Of a DNA stretch of 64,000 nt, positions 43,072 to 49,987 are shown piece by piece. The notes below the pieces were generated by a model. The model saw only the letters and a program-made list of their open reading frames with translations. It did no database searches and had not been told where the DNA came from. This DNA is from Streptomyces barringtoniae (lineage in GTDB: Bacteria > Actinomycetota > Actinomycetes > Streptomycetales > Streptomycetaceae). The DNA lies in assembly GCF_020819595.1 (NCBI RefSeq), contig NZ_JAJHNP010000018.1:124001-188000 (forward strand), read 5' to 3'. Position 1 is the first letter of the stretch. Every line of letters starts with the position of its first letter. The translations under genes and the position numbers were made by a program.

Positions 43072-44771
43072 TGGACGCTCACGCCATCGAGGAGGGCCGC
43101 CGACGCTGGCAGGCCCGCTACGACGCCGCACGCAAGCGCGACGCAGACTTCACCACGCTCTCCGGCGATCCCGTGGAGCCGGTGTACGGGCCCCGACCGG
43201 GCGACACGTACGAGGGATTCGAGCGGATCGGCTGGCCCGGGGAGTACCCCTTCACGCGCGGGCTCCATCCGACCGGCTACCGCGGGCGTACCTGGACGAT
43301 CCGGCAGTTCGCCGGGTTCGGCAACGCCGAGCAGACCAACGAGCGGTACAAGATGATCCTGGCCGCCGGCGGCGGCGGCCTGTCCGTGGCCTTCGACATG
43401 CCGACGCTCATGGGCCGCGACTCCGACGACCCCCGCTCGCTCGGCGAGGTCGGGCACTGCGGGGTCGCCATCGACTCGGCCGCCGACATGGAGGTCCTGT
43501 TCAAGGACATCCCGCTGGGCGATGTGACGACGTCGATGACCATCAGCGGGCCGGCCGTGCCCGTCTTCTGCATGTACCTGGTCGCCGCGGAGCGGCAGGG
43601 CGTGGACCCGTCGGTGCTCAACGGCACGCTGCAGACCGACATCTTCAAGGAGTACATCGCGCAGAAGGAGTGGCTCTTCCAGCCCGAGCCGCATCTGCGC
43701 CTGATCGGCGACCTCATGGAGTACTGCGCGGCCGGTATTCCCGCCTACAAGCCGCTGTCCGTGTCCGGCTACCACATCCGTGAGGCGGGGTCGACGGCCG
43801 CGCAGGAGCTCGCGTACACCCTGGCGGACGGCTTCGGGTACGTCGAGCTGGGGCTCAGCCGCGGCCTGGACGTGGACGTGTTCGCGCCCGGCCTGTCCTT
43901 CTTCTTCGACGCGCACGTCGACTTCTTCGAGGAGATCGCCAAGTTCCGTGCGGCACGCCGGATCTGGGCTCGCTGGATGCGGGACGTGTACGGCGCGAAG
44001 AGCGACAAGGCGCAGTGGCTGCGGTTCCACACGCAGACCGCCGGTGTGTCGCTGACGGCCCAGCAGCCGTACAACAACGTCGTCCGTACGGCCGTGGAGG
44101 CGCTGGCGGCGGTGCTCGGCGGGACCAACTCGCTGCACACCAACGCGCTCGACGAGACCCTCGCGCTGCCCAGCGAGCAGGCCGCGGAGATCGCGCTGCG
44201 CACCCAGCAGGTACTGATGGAGGAGACCGGGGTCGCCAACGTGGCCGATCCGCTGGGCGGTTCGTGGTACGTCGAGCAGCTGACGGACCGGATCGAGGCC
44301 GACGCGGAGAAGATCTTCGAGCAGATCAAGGAGCGCGGCCTTCGGGCCCACCCGGACGGGCGTCACCCGATCGGGCCGATCACCTCCGGGATCCTGCGCG
44401 GGATCGAGGACGGCTGGTTCACCGGGGAGATCGCCGAGTCCGCCTTCCGGTACCAGCAGGCGCTGGAGAAGGGCGACAAGAAGGTCGTCGGCGTCAACGT
44501 CAACACCGGGTCCGTCACCGGTGATCTGGAGATCCTGCGGGTCAGCCACGAGGTGGAGCGGGAGCAGGTGCGGGTGCTCGCCGAGCGGAAGGGCGGGCGG
44601 GACGAGGCCGCGGTGCGGTCCGCGCTGGACGCGATGCTGGGCGCGGCCCGGGACGGGTCCAACATGATCGAGCCGATGCTGGACGCGGTGCGGGCGGAGG
44701 CCACCCTGGGCGAGATCTGCGGGGTGCTGCGGGACGAGTGGGGGGTGTACACCGAGCCTGCCGGCTTCTGA
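43071..44771 (+). CDS. icmA: Isobutyryl-CoA mutase large subunit
   Basis: Adenosylcobalamin-dependent interconversion of isobutyryl-CoA and n-butyryl-CoA, linking valine catabolism to butyrate-derived precursors. 566 residues, the length of IcmA. Only the substrate-binding TIM-barrel half is present; the B12-binding half is a separate small subunit (IcmB), not found in the window. Two residues that distinguish IcmA from methylmalonyl-CoA mutase are present at the expected positions: Phe80 in WTIRQFAGF (Tyr in MCM) and Gln198 in EYIAQKEW (Arg in MCM). GLHPTGYRGR at 64-73 has His where related enzymes have Tyr. Convergent with a TetR gene, six bases away. Confidence 0.93.
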   Translation: MDAHAIEEGRRRWQARYDAARKRDADFTTLSGDPVEPVYGPRPGDTYEGFERIGWPGEYPFTRGLHPTGYRGRTWTIRQFAGFGNAEQTNERYKMILAAGGGGLSVAFDMPTLMGRDSDDPRSLGEVGHCGVAIDSAADMEVLFKDIPLGDVTTSMTISGPAVPVFCMYLVAAERQGVDPSVLNGTLQTDIFKEYIAQKEWLFQPEPHLRLIGDLMEYCAAGIPAYKPLSVSGYHIREAGSTAAQELAYTLADGFGYVELGLSRGLDVDVFAPGLSFFFDAHVDFFEEIAKFRAARRIWARWMRDVYGAKSDKAQWLRFHTQTAGVSLTAQQPYNNVVRTAVEALAAVLGGTNSLHTNALDETLALPSEQAAEIALRTQQVLMEETGVANVADPLGGSWYVEQLTDRIEADAEKIFEQIKERGLRAHPDGRHPIGPITSGILRGIEDGWFTGEIAESAFRYQQALEKGDKKVVGVNVNTGSVTGDLEILRVSHEVEREQVRVLAERKGGRDEAAVRSALDAMLGAARDGSNMIEPMLDAVRAEATLGEICGVLRDEWGVYTEPAGF

Positions 44772-44777
44772 GCGGGC

Positions 44778-45395
44778 TCAGGCGGACGAGGTCAGGCCCA
44801 GGAGCAGCACGCGCGTGAAGTCGCGCACCCACTCCTCGTCCGCCGGCTTGCCGCTCACCAGGGTGCGGTGGACGACCGCGCCCGCGACCACGTCGAAGAT
44901 CAGGTCCACCGTGCGGGCGGACTCCTCCGGGTCGGGTTCCGGGGGGAGTTCGCCCCGGCTCTGCGCGCGGGCGCGGCCCTGGAGGACCAGGCGCATCTGG
45001 CGCTCCACGATGGAGGTGCGGATGCGCTCGCGCAGGGCGTCGTCGCGGGTGGACTCGGCGACCACCGCCATCAAGCCACTCTTGGCCTCGGGGCGGGCCA
45101 GGATGGCCGCGAACTGCAGCACCACGCCCTCGATGTCGGCGGCGAGGCTGCCGCGGTCGGGAAGCTCCAGCTCGTCGAAGAGTTCCGCCACCGCGTCGCA
45201 CACCAGCTCCGGCTTGCCCGCCCAGCGGCGGTACAGCGTCGTCTTCGCGACCCCGGCCCGCGTCGCCACGTCTCCGAGCGTGAGCTTGGACCAGCCCAGC
45301 TCCACCAGCGCCTCCCGGGTCGCGGCCAGGATCGCGGTGTCCGCGGCGGCGCTGCGCGGGCGCCCCGTACGGCTGGCGGGAGTGCGGCTCTGCAT
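44778..45395 (-). CDS. TetR family regulator
   Basis: 205 residues from the ATG at 45395, behind AAGGG. Helix-turn-helix: LTLGDVATRAGVAKTTLYRR (about residues 38-57). The C-terminal domain carries the TetR_C-type stretch FDVVAGAVVHRTLVSGKP. Six bases from the 3' end of icmA but convergent with it, and divergent from the thioredoxin-like gene. A perfect 17-bp palindrome in the divergent gap is its likely operator. The target may include itself and the thioredoxin gene. Confidence 0.9.
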   Translation of the reverse strand: MQSRTPASRTGRPRSAAADTAILAATREALVELGWSKLTLGDVATRAGVAKTTLYRRWAGKPELVCDAVAELFDELELPDRGSLAADIEGVVLQFAAILARPEAKSGLMAVVAESTRDDALRERIRTSIVERQMRLVLQGRARAQSRGELPPEPDPEESARTVDLIFDVVAGAVVHRTLVSGKPADEEWVRDFTRVLLLGLTSSA

Positions 45396-45478
45396 CCCTT
45401 GACCATAACCGGCGGGATCTGTGCGGTCGTGAGGGAGATCACCGGCGAGTGGTGTCGCGAGGGGTCCGCATGGCATTA

Positions 45479-45495
45479 CGCTACGAGTCGTAGCG
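45479..45495. promoter_or_regulatory. Candidate TetR operator CGCTACGA-G-TCGTAGCG
   Basis: A perfect 8-1-8 palindrome in the 234-bp gap between the TetR gene (start 45395) and the thioredoxin-like gene (start 45630). Size and symmetry fit TetR-family operators. The remainder of the gap shows no gene. Confidence 0.65.
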
Positions 45496-45629
45496 AAAGC
45501 TCGTGCGGGCTCGTGATGGACGTTCGCGAGGCGTGCACGAGCGGTGATCACGAGGGCGTGGGGTGGGGACCCGGCGTCCACGCACACCGCTTTTTTCATT
45601 TCGACGCGGCAACGGGGGAGGATAGACGC

Positions 45630-46598
45630 ATGCAGCCACGGAACATGTCCATGAGCGGCGTCGTCGACCTCGCCGCGGTGAAGGCGGCCCAGGAGGCCAA
45701 GGCCAAGGCCGAGCAGACGCGCGCCGAGGCCGCCCGTCAGGGTGGTACGGGTGCCGTCGCCCCGGCCGATCTCGTCATCGACGTCGATGAGGCGGGCTTC
45801 GAGAGGGACGTCCTCCAGCGGTCCGCCGAAGTTCCCGTCGTCATCGACTTCTGGGCCGAGTGGTGTCAGCCCTGCAAGCAGCTGAGCCCGGTCCTGGAGC
45901 GGCTGGCCGTCGAGTACGACGGGCGCATCCTCCTCGCCAAGATCGACGTCGACGCCAACCAGATGCTGATGCAGCAGTTCGGGGTGCAGGGCATCCCGGC
46001 CGTGTTCGCCGTCGTGGCCGGACAGGCACTGCCGCTGTTCCAGGGGGCGGCCGGCGAGCAGCAGATCCGGCAGACCCTGGACCAGCTGGTGCAGGTCGCC
46101 GAGCAGCGGTTCGGCATCACCGGCCTGACCGTCGACGCGGACGCGCAGCCGGGCGGTGCGGCCGTACAGGAGTATGCGGGGCCCTACGACGCGGCGCTGA
46201 ACGCCGCCGCCGACGCGCTGGACGCGGGCGACCTGGCCGGTGCCGTCCGGGCCTACCAGAACGTGCTGGCCGACGACCCTGGTCACCCCGAGGCCAAACT
46301 GGGCCTCGCGCAGGCCGAGTTGCTGCAGCGGGTGCAGGGCTTCGACCCGCAGAAGGTCCGCCAGGAGGCCGCCGAGAACCCGAAGGACGCCGCCGCGCAG
46401 ATCGCCGCCGCCGATCTGGACCTCGTGGGCGGGCACGTCGAGGACGCCTTCGGTCGGCTGATCGAGACCGTGCAGCGTACGGTGGGTGACGACCGGGACA
46501 CCGTGCGGCGCCGGCTGCTCGAACTGTTCGAGGTCGTGGGACCCGAGGATCCGCGTGTGGTGGGCGCTCGAAGGGCCCTCGCGCGCGCCCTGTTCTGA
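45630..46598 (+). CDS. Thioredoxin-like protein with C-terminal TPR region (YbbN/CnoX type)
   Basis: 322 residues from the ATG at 45630, after GGGGGAGGAT. Residues ~50-165 are a thioredoxin fold with an intact WCQPC redox motif (VVIDFWAEWCQPCKQL) and the cis-Pro segment QGIPAVFAVV. The C-terminal half is helical with tetratricopeptide-like repeats (LDAGDLAGAVRAYQNVLADD, then PEAKLGLAQAELLQR). This matches the YbbN co-chaperone architecture; unlike E. coli YbbN, which has SxxC, both cysteines are kept, so it may be redox-active. A strong terminator follows. Confidence 0.9.
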   Translation: MQPRNMSMSGVVDLAAVKAAQEAKAKAEQTRAEAARQGGTGAVAPADLVIDVDEAGFERDVLQRSAEVPVVIDFWAEWCQPCKQLSPVLERLAVEYDGRILLAKIDVDANQMLMQQFGVQGIPAVFAVVAGQALPLFQGAAGEQQIRQTLDQLVQVAEQRFGITGLTVDADAQPGGAAVQEYAGPYDAALNAAADALDAGDLAGAVRAYQNVLADDPGHPEAKLGLAQAELLQRVQGFDPQKVRQEAAENPKDAAAQIAAADLDLVGGHVEDAFGRLIETVQRTVGDDRDTVRRRLLELFEVVGPEDPRVVGARRALARALF

Positions 46599-46671
46599 CC
46601 AGTCGCTAAACGCCACGGCTTGTGATGCCGGGGTGAAAGGTTTGCCGACGAGTCGTCACGGTGGCAGTGCT

Positions 46672-46688
46672 TTACCAAATCTTGGTAA
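46672..46688. promoter_or_regulatory. Palindrome TTACCAA-ATC-TTGGTAA
   Basis: A perfect 7-3-7 inverted repeat 74 bp after the thioredoxin-like gene and before its terminator. A+T-rich. Candidate regulator site. Confidence 0.4.
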
Positions 46689-46700
46689 TCCCACAATCTG

Positions 46701-46713
46701 TTACTCGGAGTAA
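46701..46713. promoter_or_regulatory. Palindrome TTACTC-G-GAGTAA
   Basis: A perfect 6-1-6 inverted repeat, centred 27 bp downstream of the preceding palindrome and just before the terminator at 46720. It shares the TTACT/AGTAA arms with the sites at 5647 and 46828. Confidence 0.4.
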
Positions 46714-46719
46714 GTCGAG

Positions 46720-46760
46720 GCCGTTGATCTGTCTGGTTTCGTCCAGAGATCAACGGCTTT
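46720..46760 (+). terminator. Terminator of the thioredoxin-like gene
   Basis: GCCGTTGATCT (46720-46730) pairs perfectly with AGATCAACGGC (46747-46757), with an inner CTGG/CCAG pair, followed by TTT. The strongest classical terminator in this part of the window. Confidence 0.8.
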
Positions 46761-46827
46761 GCTCTGCCCTTGGTTGCCACCCAGCGTCGCGCTCCGAGAC
46801 CGGTCGGTCGTCCTCCGGTTATCCGGC

Positions 46828-46845
46828 CGTTACTAGCCAGTAACG
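46828..46845. promoter_or_regulatory. Palindrome CGTTACT-AGCC-AGTAACG
   Basis: A perfect 7-4-7 inverted repeat after the terminator, so it belongs to the upstream region of the DUF6230 gene (377 bp before its ATG). It shares the TTACT/AGTAA arms of 46701 and 5647. Confidence 0.45.
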
Positions 46846-47221
46846 AACCCCCTTGTGTCCGGGCCGAGAATGCACCACGATCGGCGACGCTCGGTCCATT
46901 CCCGTACCCCGACAGCCGGTTGGGTCACGGGAGAATCTGGGTCCCCACCGAGCAGAGCCGGCGGCAGTGGCGCCGGCTCTAGGGCAGGGGGGTCTTCGCC
47001 CACCCGGCGAAGCCTGTCCAGCAAGGTTGTGCGTGATGCGTGTCAGGCGCGACCAGTGGTTGTCGCTCGGGGGTGATCGCCGGTGATTCGGGCGCGGTTC
47101 GCGCCACCGAGCGCGGGCGCTCTCCTTCCCGAGGACGTAGCACTTCTCCCATCCCTGCCTGGCTGAGCCGCCGACGGCGGCGAGTCCGGGCCAGGAGATG
47201 TACGTCCGAGAAGGAGGAAAT

Positions 47222-47854
47222 ATGGAGTCCCAGGTGCGTGGCGGGACCAGATGGAAGCGGTTCGCTGTGGTCATGGTGCCCAGCGTGGCCGCCACGGCGT
47301 GCATAGGTGTCGCCCTCGCGCAGGGCGCTCTCGCCGCGTCGTTCAGTGTGTCGGGTCAGTCGTTCAAGGTGACGGCGGACAAGCTGGTCGGTCAGGGCTT
47401 TGAGCAGTACGGCGCGATCGACAGCGGGTACACCCTCAGCGGACAGAAGACGGCGCACCCGGTTGCGGTCTCGGCCTTCAAGAAGGCCACGATCAACAAC
47501 ATGTGCCAGTCCGTCGTCACGCCGGACATCCCGGTGTTCGGCTCGGTGAGCCTGGTCCTGAAGGCGGGCGCCGACAAGCCGGTCGAGGCTGACAACCTCT
47601 ACATCGACGTCTCCGACCTCAACGCCGACGCCACCTTCAACAACATCGACATCGGTGTTGCCGGCAAGGACGCCGACAAGGGTCCGGGCATGAAGGGCGG
47701 CAGCGAGCAGGCCAACCCCTACGGGTTCGCCCAGCAGGCCGACTCGGCCACGCTGACCGACGTGAAGCAGACGGCCTGGGCGACCACGGCCGGAACCTTC
47801 AAGCTCAGCGGACTGCACATGTCGCTGCAGACTGGTTCGCACGAGTGCTACTGA
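47222..47854 (+). CDS. DUF6230 family exported protein
   Basis: 210 residues from the ATG at 47222 with an excellent ribosome binding site (AGAAGGAGGAAAT). One hydrophobic segment at about residues 14-38 (FAVVMVPSVAATACIGVALA) is a signal peptide or anchor. The rest is a beta-rich, mildly polar domain (ASFSVSGQSFKVTADKLVGQ, later KLSGLHMSLQTGS) with two Cys, one near residue 98 and one just before the C-terminal Tyr. I recognise it as DUF6230. Older annotations call such proteins cholesterol esterase, which nothing here supports (no GxSxG serine-hydrolase motif is visible). First gene of a triad. Confidence 0.82.
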   Translation: MESQVRGGTRWKRFAVVMVPSVAATACIGVALAQGALAASFSVSGQSFKVTADKLVGQGFEQYGAIDSGYTLSGQKTAHPVAVSAFKKATINNMCQSVVTPDIPVFGSVSLVLKAGADKPVEADNLYIDVSDLNADATFNNIDIGVAGKDADKGPGMKGGSEQANPYGFAQQADSATLTDVKQTAWATTAGTFKLSGLHMSLQTGSHECY

Positions 47855-47866
47855 GCACGCGTTGAT

Positions 47867-47895
47867 GGGCGGGGGAGCCGGTGGCGCCCCCGCCC
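47867..47895 (+). promoter_or_regulatory. Intra-operon hairpin after the DUF6230 gene
   Basis: GGGCGGGGG (47867-47875) pairs with CCCCCGCCC (47887-47895), with an inner GCC/GGC pair and a 3-base loop. It sits 13 bases past the stop and 75 bases before the next gene, so it may attenuate downstream expression. Confidence 0.55.
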
Positions 47896-47970
47896 GTCCA
47901 CTCTCCGGCCGTGTTTCACACGCGGCACACATCACCACCACAGCAACGCCGCACCAGGGAGCTGTTTTCC

Positions 47971-48525
47971 ATGAGCGCCGAGACCTCTGCCGCCGCGCCC
48001 GGCCAGTTCACCCGCCGGAGGCTGCAGTTCCGCGCCTGGCGGGGCACCCGTCCGTTCTGGGCCGGCCTGTTCGTCTTGCTCGGCGGCTTTCCGATCATGT
48101 ACTTCCCGTACGCCCATCTCCAGATCGGCCATCTGACGCTGGCGATGGCGACCACCGCGGGAGCCGGGTCCCTGATCATCGGTGTGCTGCTGGTCGTCCT
48201 GGGCATCAGCCTCTGGTTCCAGAAGCACGTACGGGTCTTCGCCGGAGTCGCCGCGATCCTGCTCGCGCTGGTGTCCATCCCCGTGTCCAACTTCGGCGGC
48301 TTCGTCATGGGCTTCCTCTTCGCCCTCATCGGCGGAGCGATGGCCGTGGCCTGGGCGCCGGGCGCGCCGCCGCAGCCGCAGCCGCTGGCCGAGGCGGCCC
48401 CGGGCGAGGGCGGTGACCCGCAGACCGCGGAGCTGCCGCCGCAGTACCCGGGCGCGGTGGAGTCGAACGACCTGTCAGGAACGAGCCCGGGCAACGGGGC
48501 GAACGGGAGGCACAGTGCCGGCTGA
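47971..48525 (+). CDS. DUF6114 family membrane protein
   Basis: 184 residues from the ATG at 47971 (CAGGGAG nine bases upstream). Four hydrophobic segments: GLFVLLGGFPIMYFPYAHL, LAMATTAGAGSLIIGVLLVV, VFAGVAAILLALVSIPVSNF and GFVMGFLFALIGGAMAVAWA. A Pro/Gly/Glu-rich cytoplasmic tail follows (~residues 130-184). I recognise it as DUF6114. It overlaps the next gene by 11 bp. With DUF6230 it forms a conserved Streptomyces pair of unknown function. Confidence 0.82.
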   Translation: MSAETSAAAPGQFTRRRLQFRAWRGTRPFWAGLFVLLGGFPIMYFPYAHLQIGHLTLAMATTAGAGSLIIGVLLVVLGISLWFQKHVRVFAGVAAILLALVSIPVSNFGGFVMGFLFALIGGAMAVAWAPGAPPQPQPLAEAAPGEGGDPQTAELPPQYPGAVESNDLSGTSPGNGANGRHSAG

Positions 48526-49888
48526 CGAGGTGACCCGCGGGACCGATGTGGACGGGTCCCGCGCGAGAACCGGGCCCCGCCACGCGGCTCCCAGAAAGCC
48601 GCTGTTCACCAGGTTCCACATGCCGGCCGGCAAGGCGATCGCCTCCGTGGCGATGCCGACGGCGGTGCTGATGGGCATGGGCTTCACGTCCACGCTGGCC
48701 CTCGCGGCCGGCAACGGCGGCAGCCCGTCCCCGTCGACCACGGCCAAGAGCCTGACGGCCGACGAGTACAAGGACTGCGTCAAGGCGCTGGACAGCTCCA
48801 AGGACGCCTCGTCCTCGCCCTCGCCGTCCGCCTCGAAGAGCGCTGACACGGCCACGCCGTCGCCCTCGGCGAGCGCGGATGCGAAGGACTCGAAGTCCGG
48901 CGGCTCGGGCACGTCCTCTTCGCCGGATTCAGGTTCCGGCGACCAGGCCACGCCCAAGCCGACCGCGACCTCCGGCTCCTCCGGTTCCGACTCGGACGCG
49001 GGCTCCGGCTCGTCGGGTTCGTCGTCGCCCTCCGGCGGTGACACGGCCACGCCCACCCCGTCGGCGTCCAAGAGCAGCGGCGGTCTGCTGGGCACCCTCG
49101 GCGACACGCTCGGCGGCATCCTCGGCGGCGGCTCGGACTCCGGCAGCTCCTCCGCGAGTCCCGCGCCGTCCGCGACCCCGTCGGCGAGCGCGTCCTCGGA
49201 CTCCGCGTCCCCGTCGGGTACGTCGTCGTCCGGTTCCAAGGTCACCGACACCGTGGGCGACACCGTCTCCAAGGCCACCAAGACGGTCGGCGACACGGTG
49301 AAGAAGACCACCGACACGGTCTCCAAGACGGCCGGGGACGCCACCAAGGCGGTCACGGACGCGGCCGGGTCGGTCACGCCGAGCCCGTCGGCGAGCTCCT
49401 CCACCTCGGCGCAGGACTGCCCGGCGGCCACCACCGACCAGGGCGGCGTCGACAACAAGGTGCCGGTGGCGGACGACCCGTGGTACCTCAGCGCCAGCTC
49501 GCTGCTGCTCAAGGGCGCCGACTACCAGGGCATCGTGGAGGTGAAGACGGCGTCCGGCACCACCAAGAAGGTGCTGAAGTACGTCATCTCCGACGGCACG
49601 GACATCGGCGACCTGCACCAGACGGTGAACGACAAGCTCTCCGGCAAGACCTACCACGTGCAGGCGGCCAAGGGCTCGACGTCCACCATCCGCGGCGGCG
49701 CCACCACGATGTACACCCAGAGCATCTCGGGCAACCTGTTCGGTCTGATCCCGATGACGTTCACGCCCGACAGCCCGCCCCCGCTGAACCTGCCGCTGAT
49801 CTACTTCACCAACGTCAAGGTGGTCCAGGCGGCGCAGTTCGGCGGCAACCTGCACGTGCCCGGCATGCACGTGTACACGACCGACTGA
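48515..49888 (+). CDS. Exported Ser/Pro-rich protein with a C-terminal DUF6230-like domain
   Basis: 457 residues, GTG start at 48515 behind CGGGAGG; the earlier open frame is the DUF6114 gene read in another phase. One hydrophobic segment at about residues 42-62 (ASVAMPTAVLMGMGFTSTLA). Then ~270 residues of Ser, Ala, Pro, Thr and Gly, including GLLGTLGDTLGGILGGG and a repeated amphipathic stretch DTVGDTVSKATKTVGDTVKK. The C-terminal ~140 residues form an ordered domain (LSASSLLLKGADYQGIVEV, later FGLIPMTFTPDSPPPLNLP and VVQAAQFGGNLHVPGMHVY). It ends at a very strong hairpin. A surface or wall-spanning role is plausible; function unknown. Confidence 0.8.
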   Translation: MPADEVTRGTDVDGSRARTGPRHAAPRKPLFTRFHMPAGKAIASVAMPTAVLMGMGFTSTLALAAGNGGSPSPSTTAKSLTADEYKDCVKALDSSKDASSSPSPSASKSADTATPSPSASADAKDSKSGGSGTSSSPDSGSGDQATPKPTATSGSSGSDSDAGSGSSGSSSPSGGDTATPTPSASKSSGGLLGTLGDTLGGILGGGSDSGSSSASPAPSATPSASASSDSASPSGTSSSGSKVTDTVGDTVSKATKTVGDTVKKTTDTVSKTAGDATKAVTDAAGSVTPSPSASSSTSAQDCPAATTDQGGVDNKVPVADDPWYLSASSLLLKGADYQGIVEVKTASGTTKKVLKYVISDGTDIGDLHQTVNDKLSGKTYHVQAAKGSTSTIRGGATTMYTQSISGNLFGLIPMTFTPDSPPPLNLPLIYFTNVKVVQAAQFGGNLHVPGMHVYTTD

Positions 49889-49922
49889 CCGGTCCTGCAA
49901 GCCCGTTCGGGAGCCGCACACA

Positions 49923-49961
49923 GCTGAAGGGCGCCCCCTGGTCCAGGGGGCGCCCTTCAGC
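49923..49961. terminator. Bidirectional 18-bp perfect hairpin
   Basis: The stem covers 49923-49940 and 49944-49961 (core GCGCCCCCTG / CAGGGGGCGC) with a 3-base loop GTC. It lies 34 bp after the Ser/Pro-rich gene and 27 bp before the 3' end of the convergent pyruvate kinase gene. No T-run, but by far the most stable hairpin here. Confidence 0.85.
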
Positions 49962-49987
49962 GCCGTACAAGGCCCTTGTGGGGCTCG

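Larger units (their letters stand above)
46599..47221. other. 623-bp gene-free regulatory gap
   Basis: The gap holds a terminator (46720-46757), three A+T-rich palindromes (46672-46688, 46701-46713, 46828-46845) and, near its end, the ribosome binding site GAAGGAGGAA of the DUF6230 gene. Several short frames are open (for example minus 46819-47304) but none shows family features, suitable start signals or codon evidence. No RNA gene is recognised. The length suggests a long leader or several promoters for the downstream triad. Confidence 0.6.

Noticed and set aside
46819..47304. Short frames in the gap before the DUF6230 gene
   Set aside because: Composition and start contexts are poor, and the minus frame overlaps the DUF6230 ribosome binding site and start. 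I see no recognisable family.
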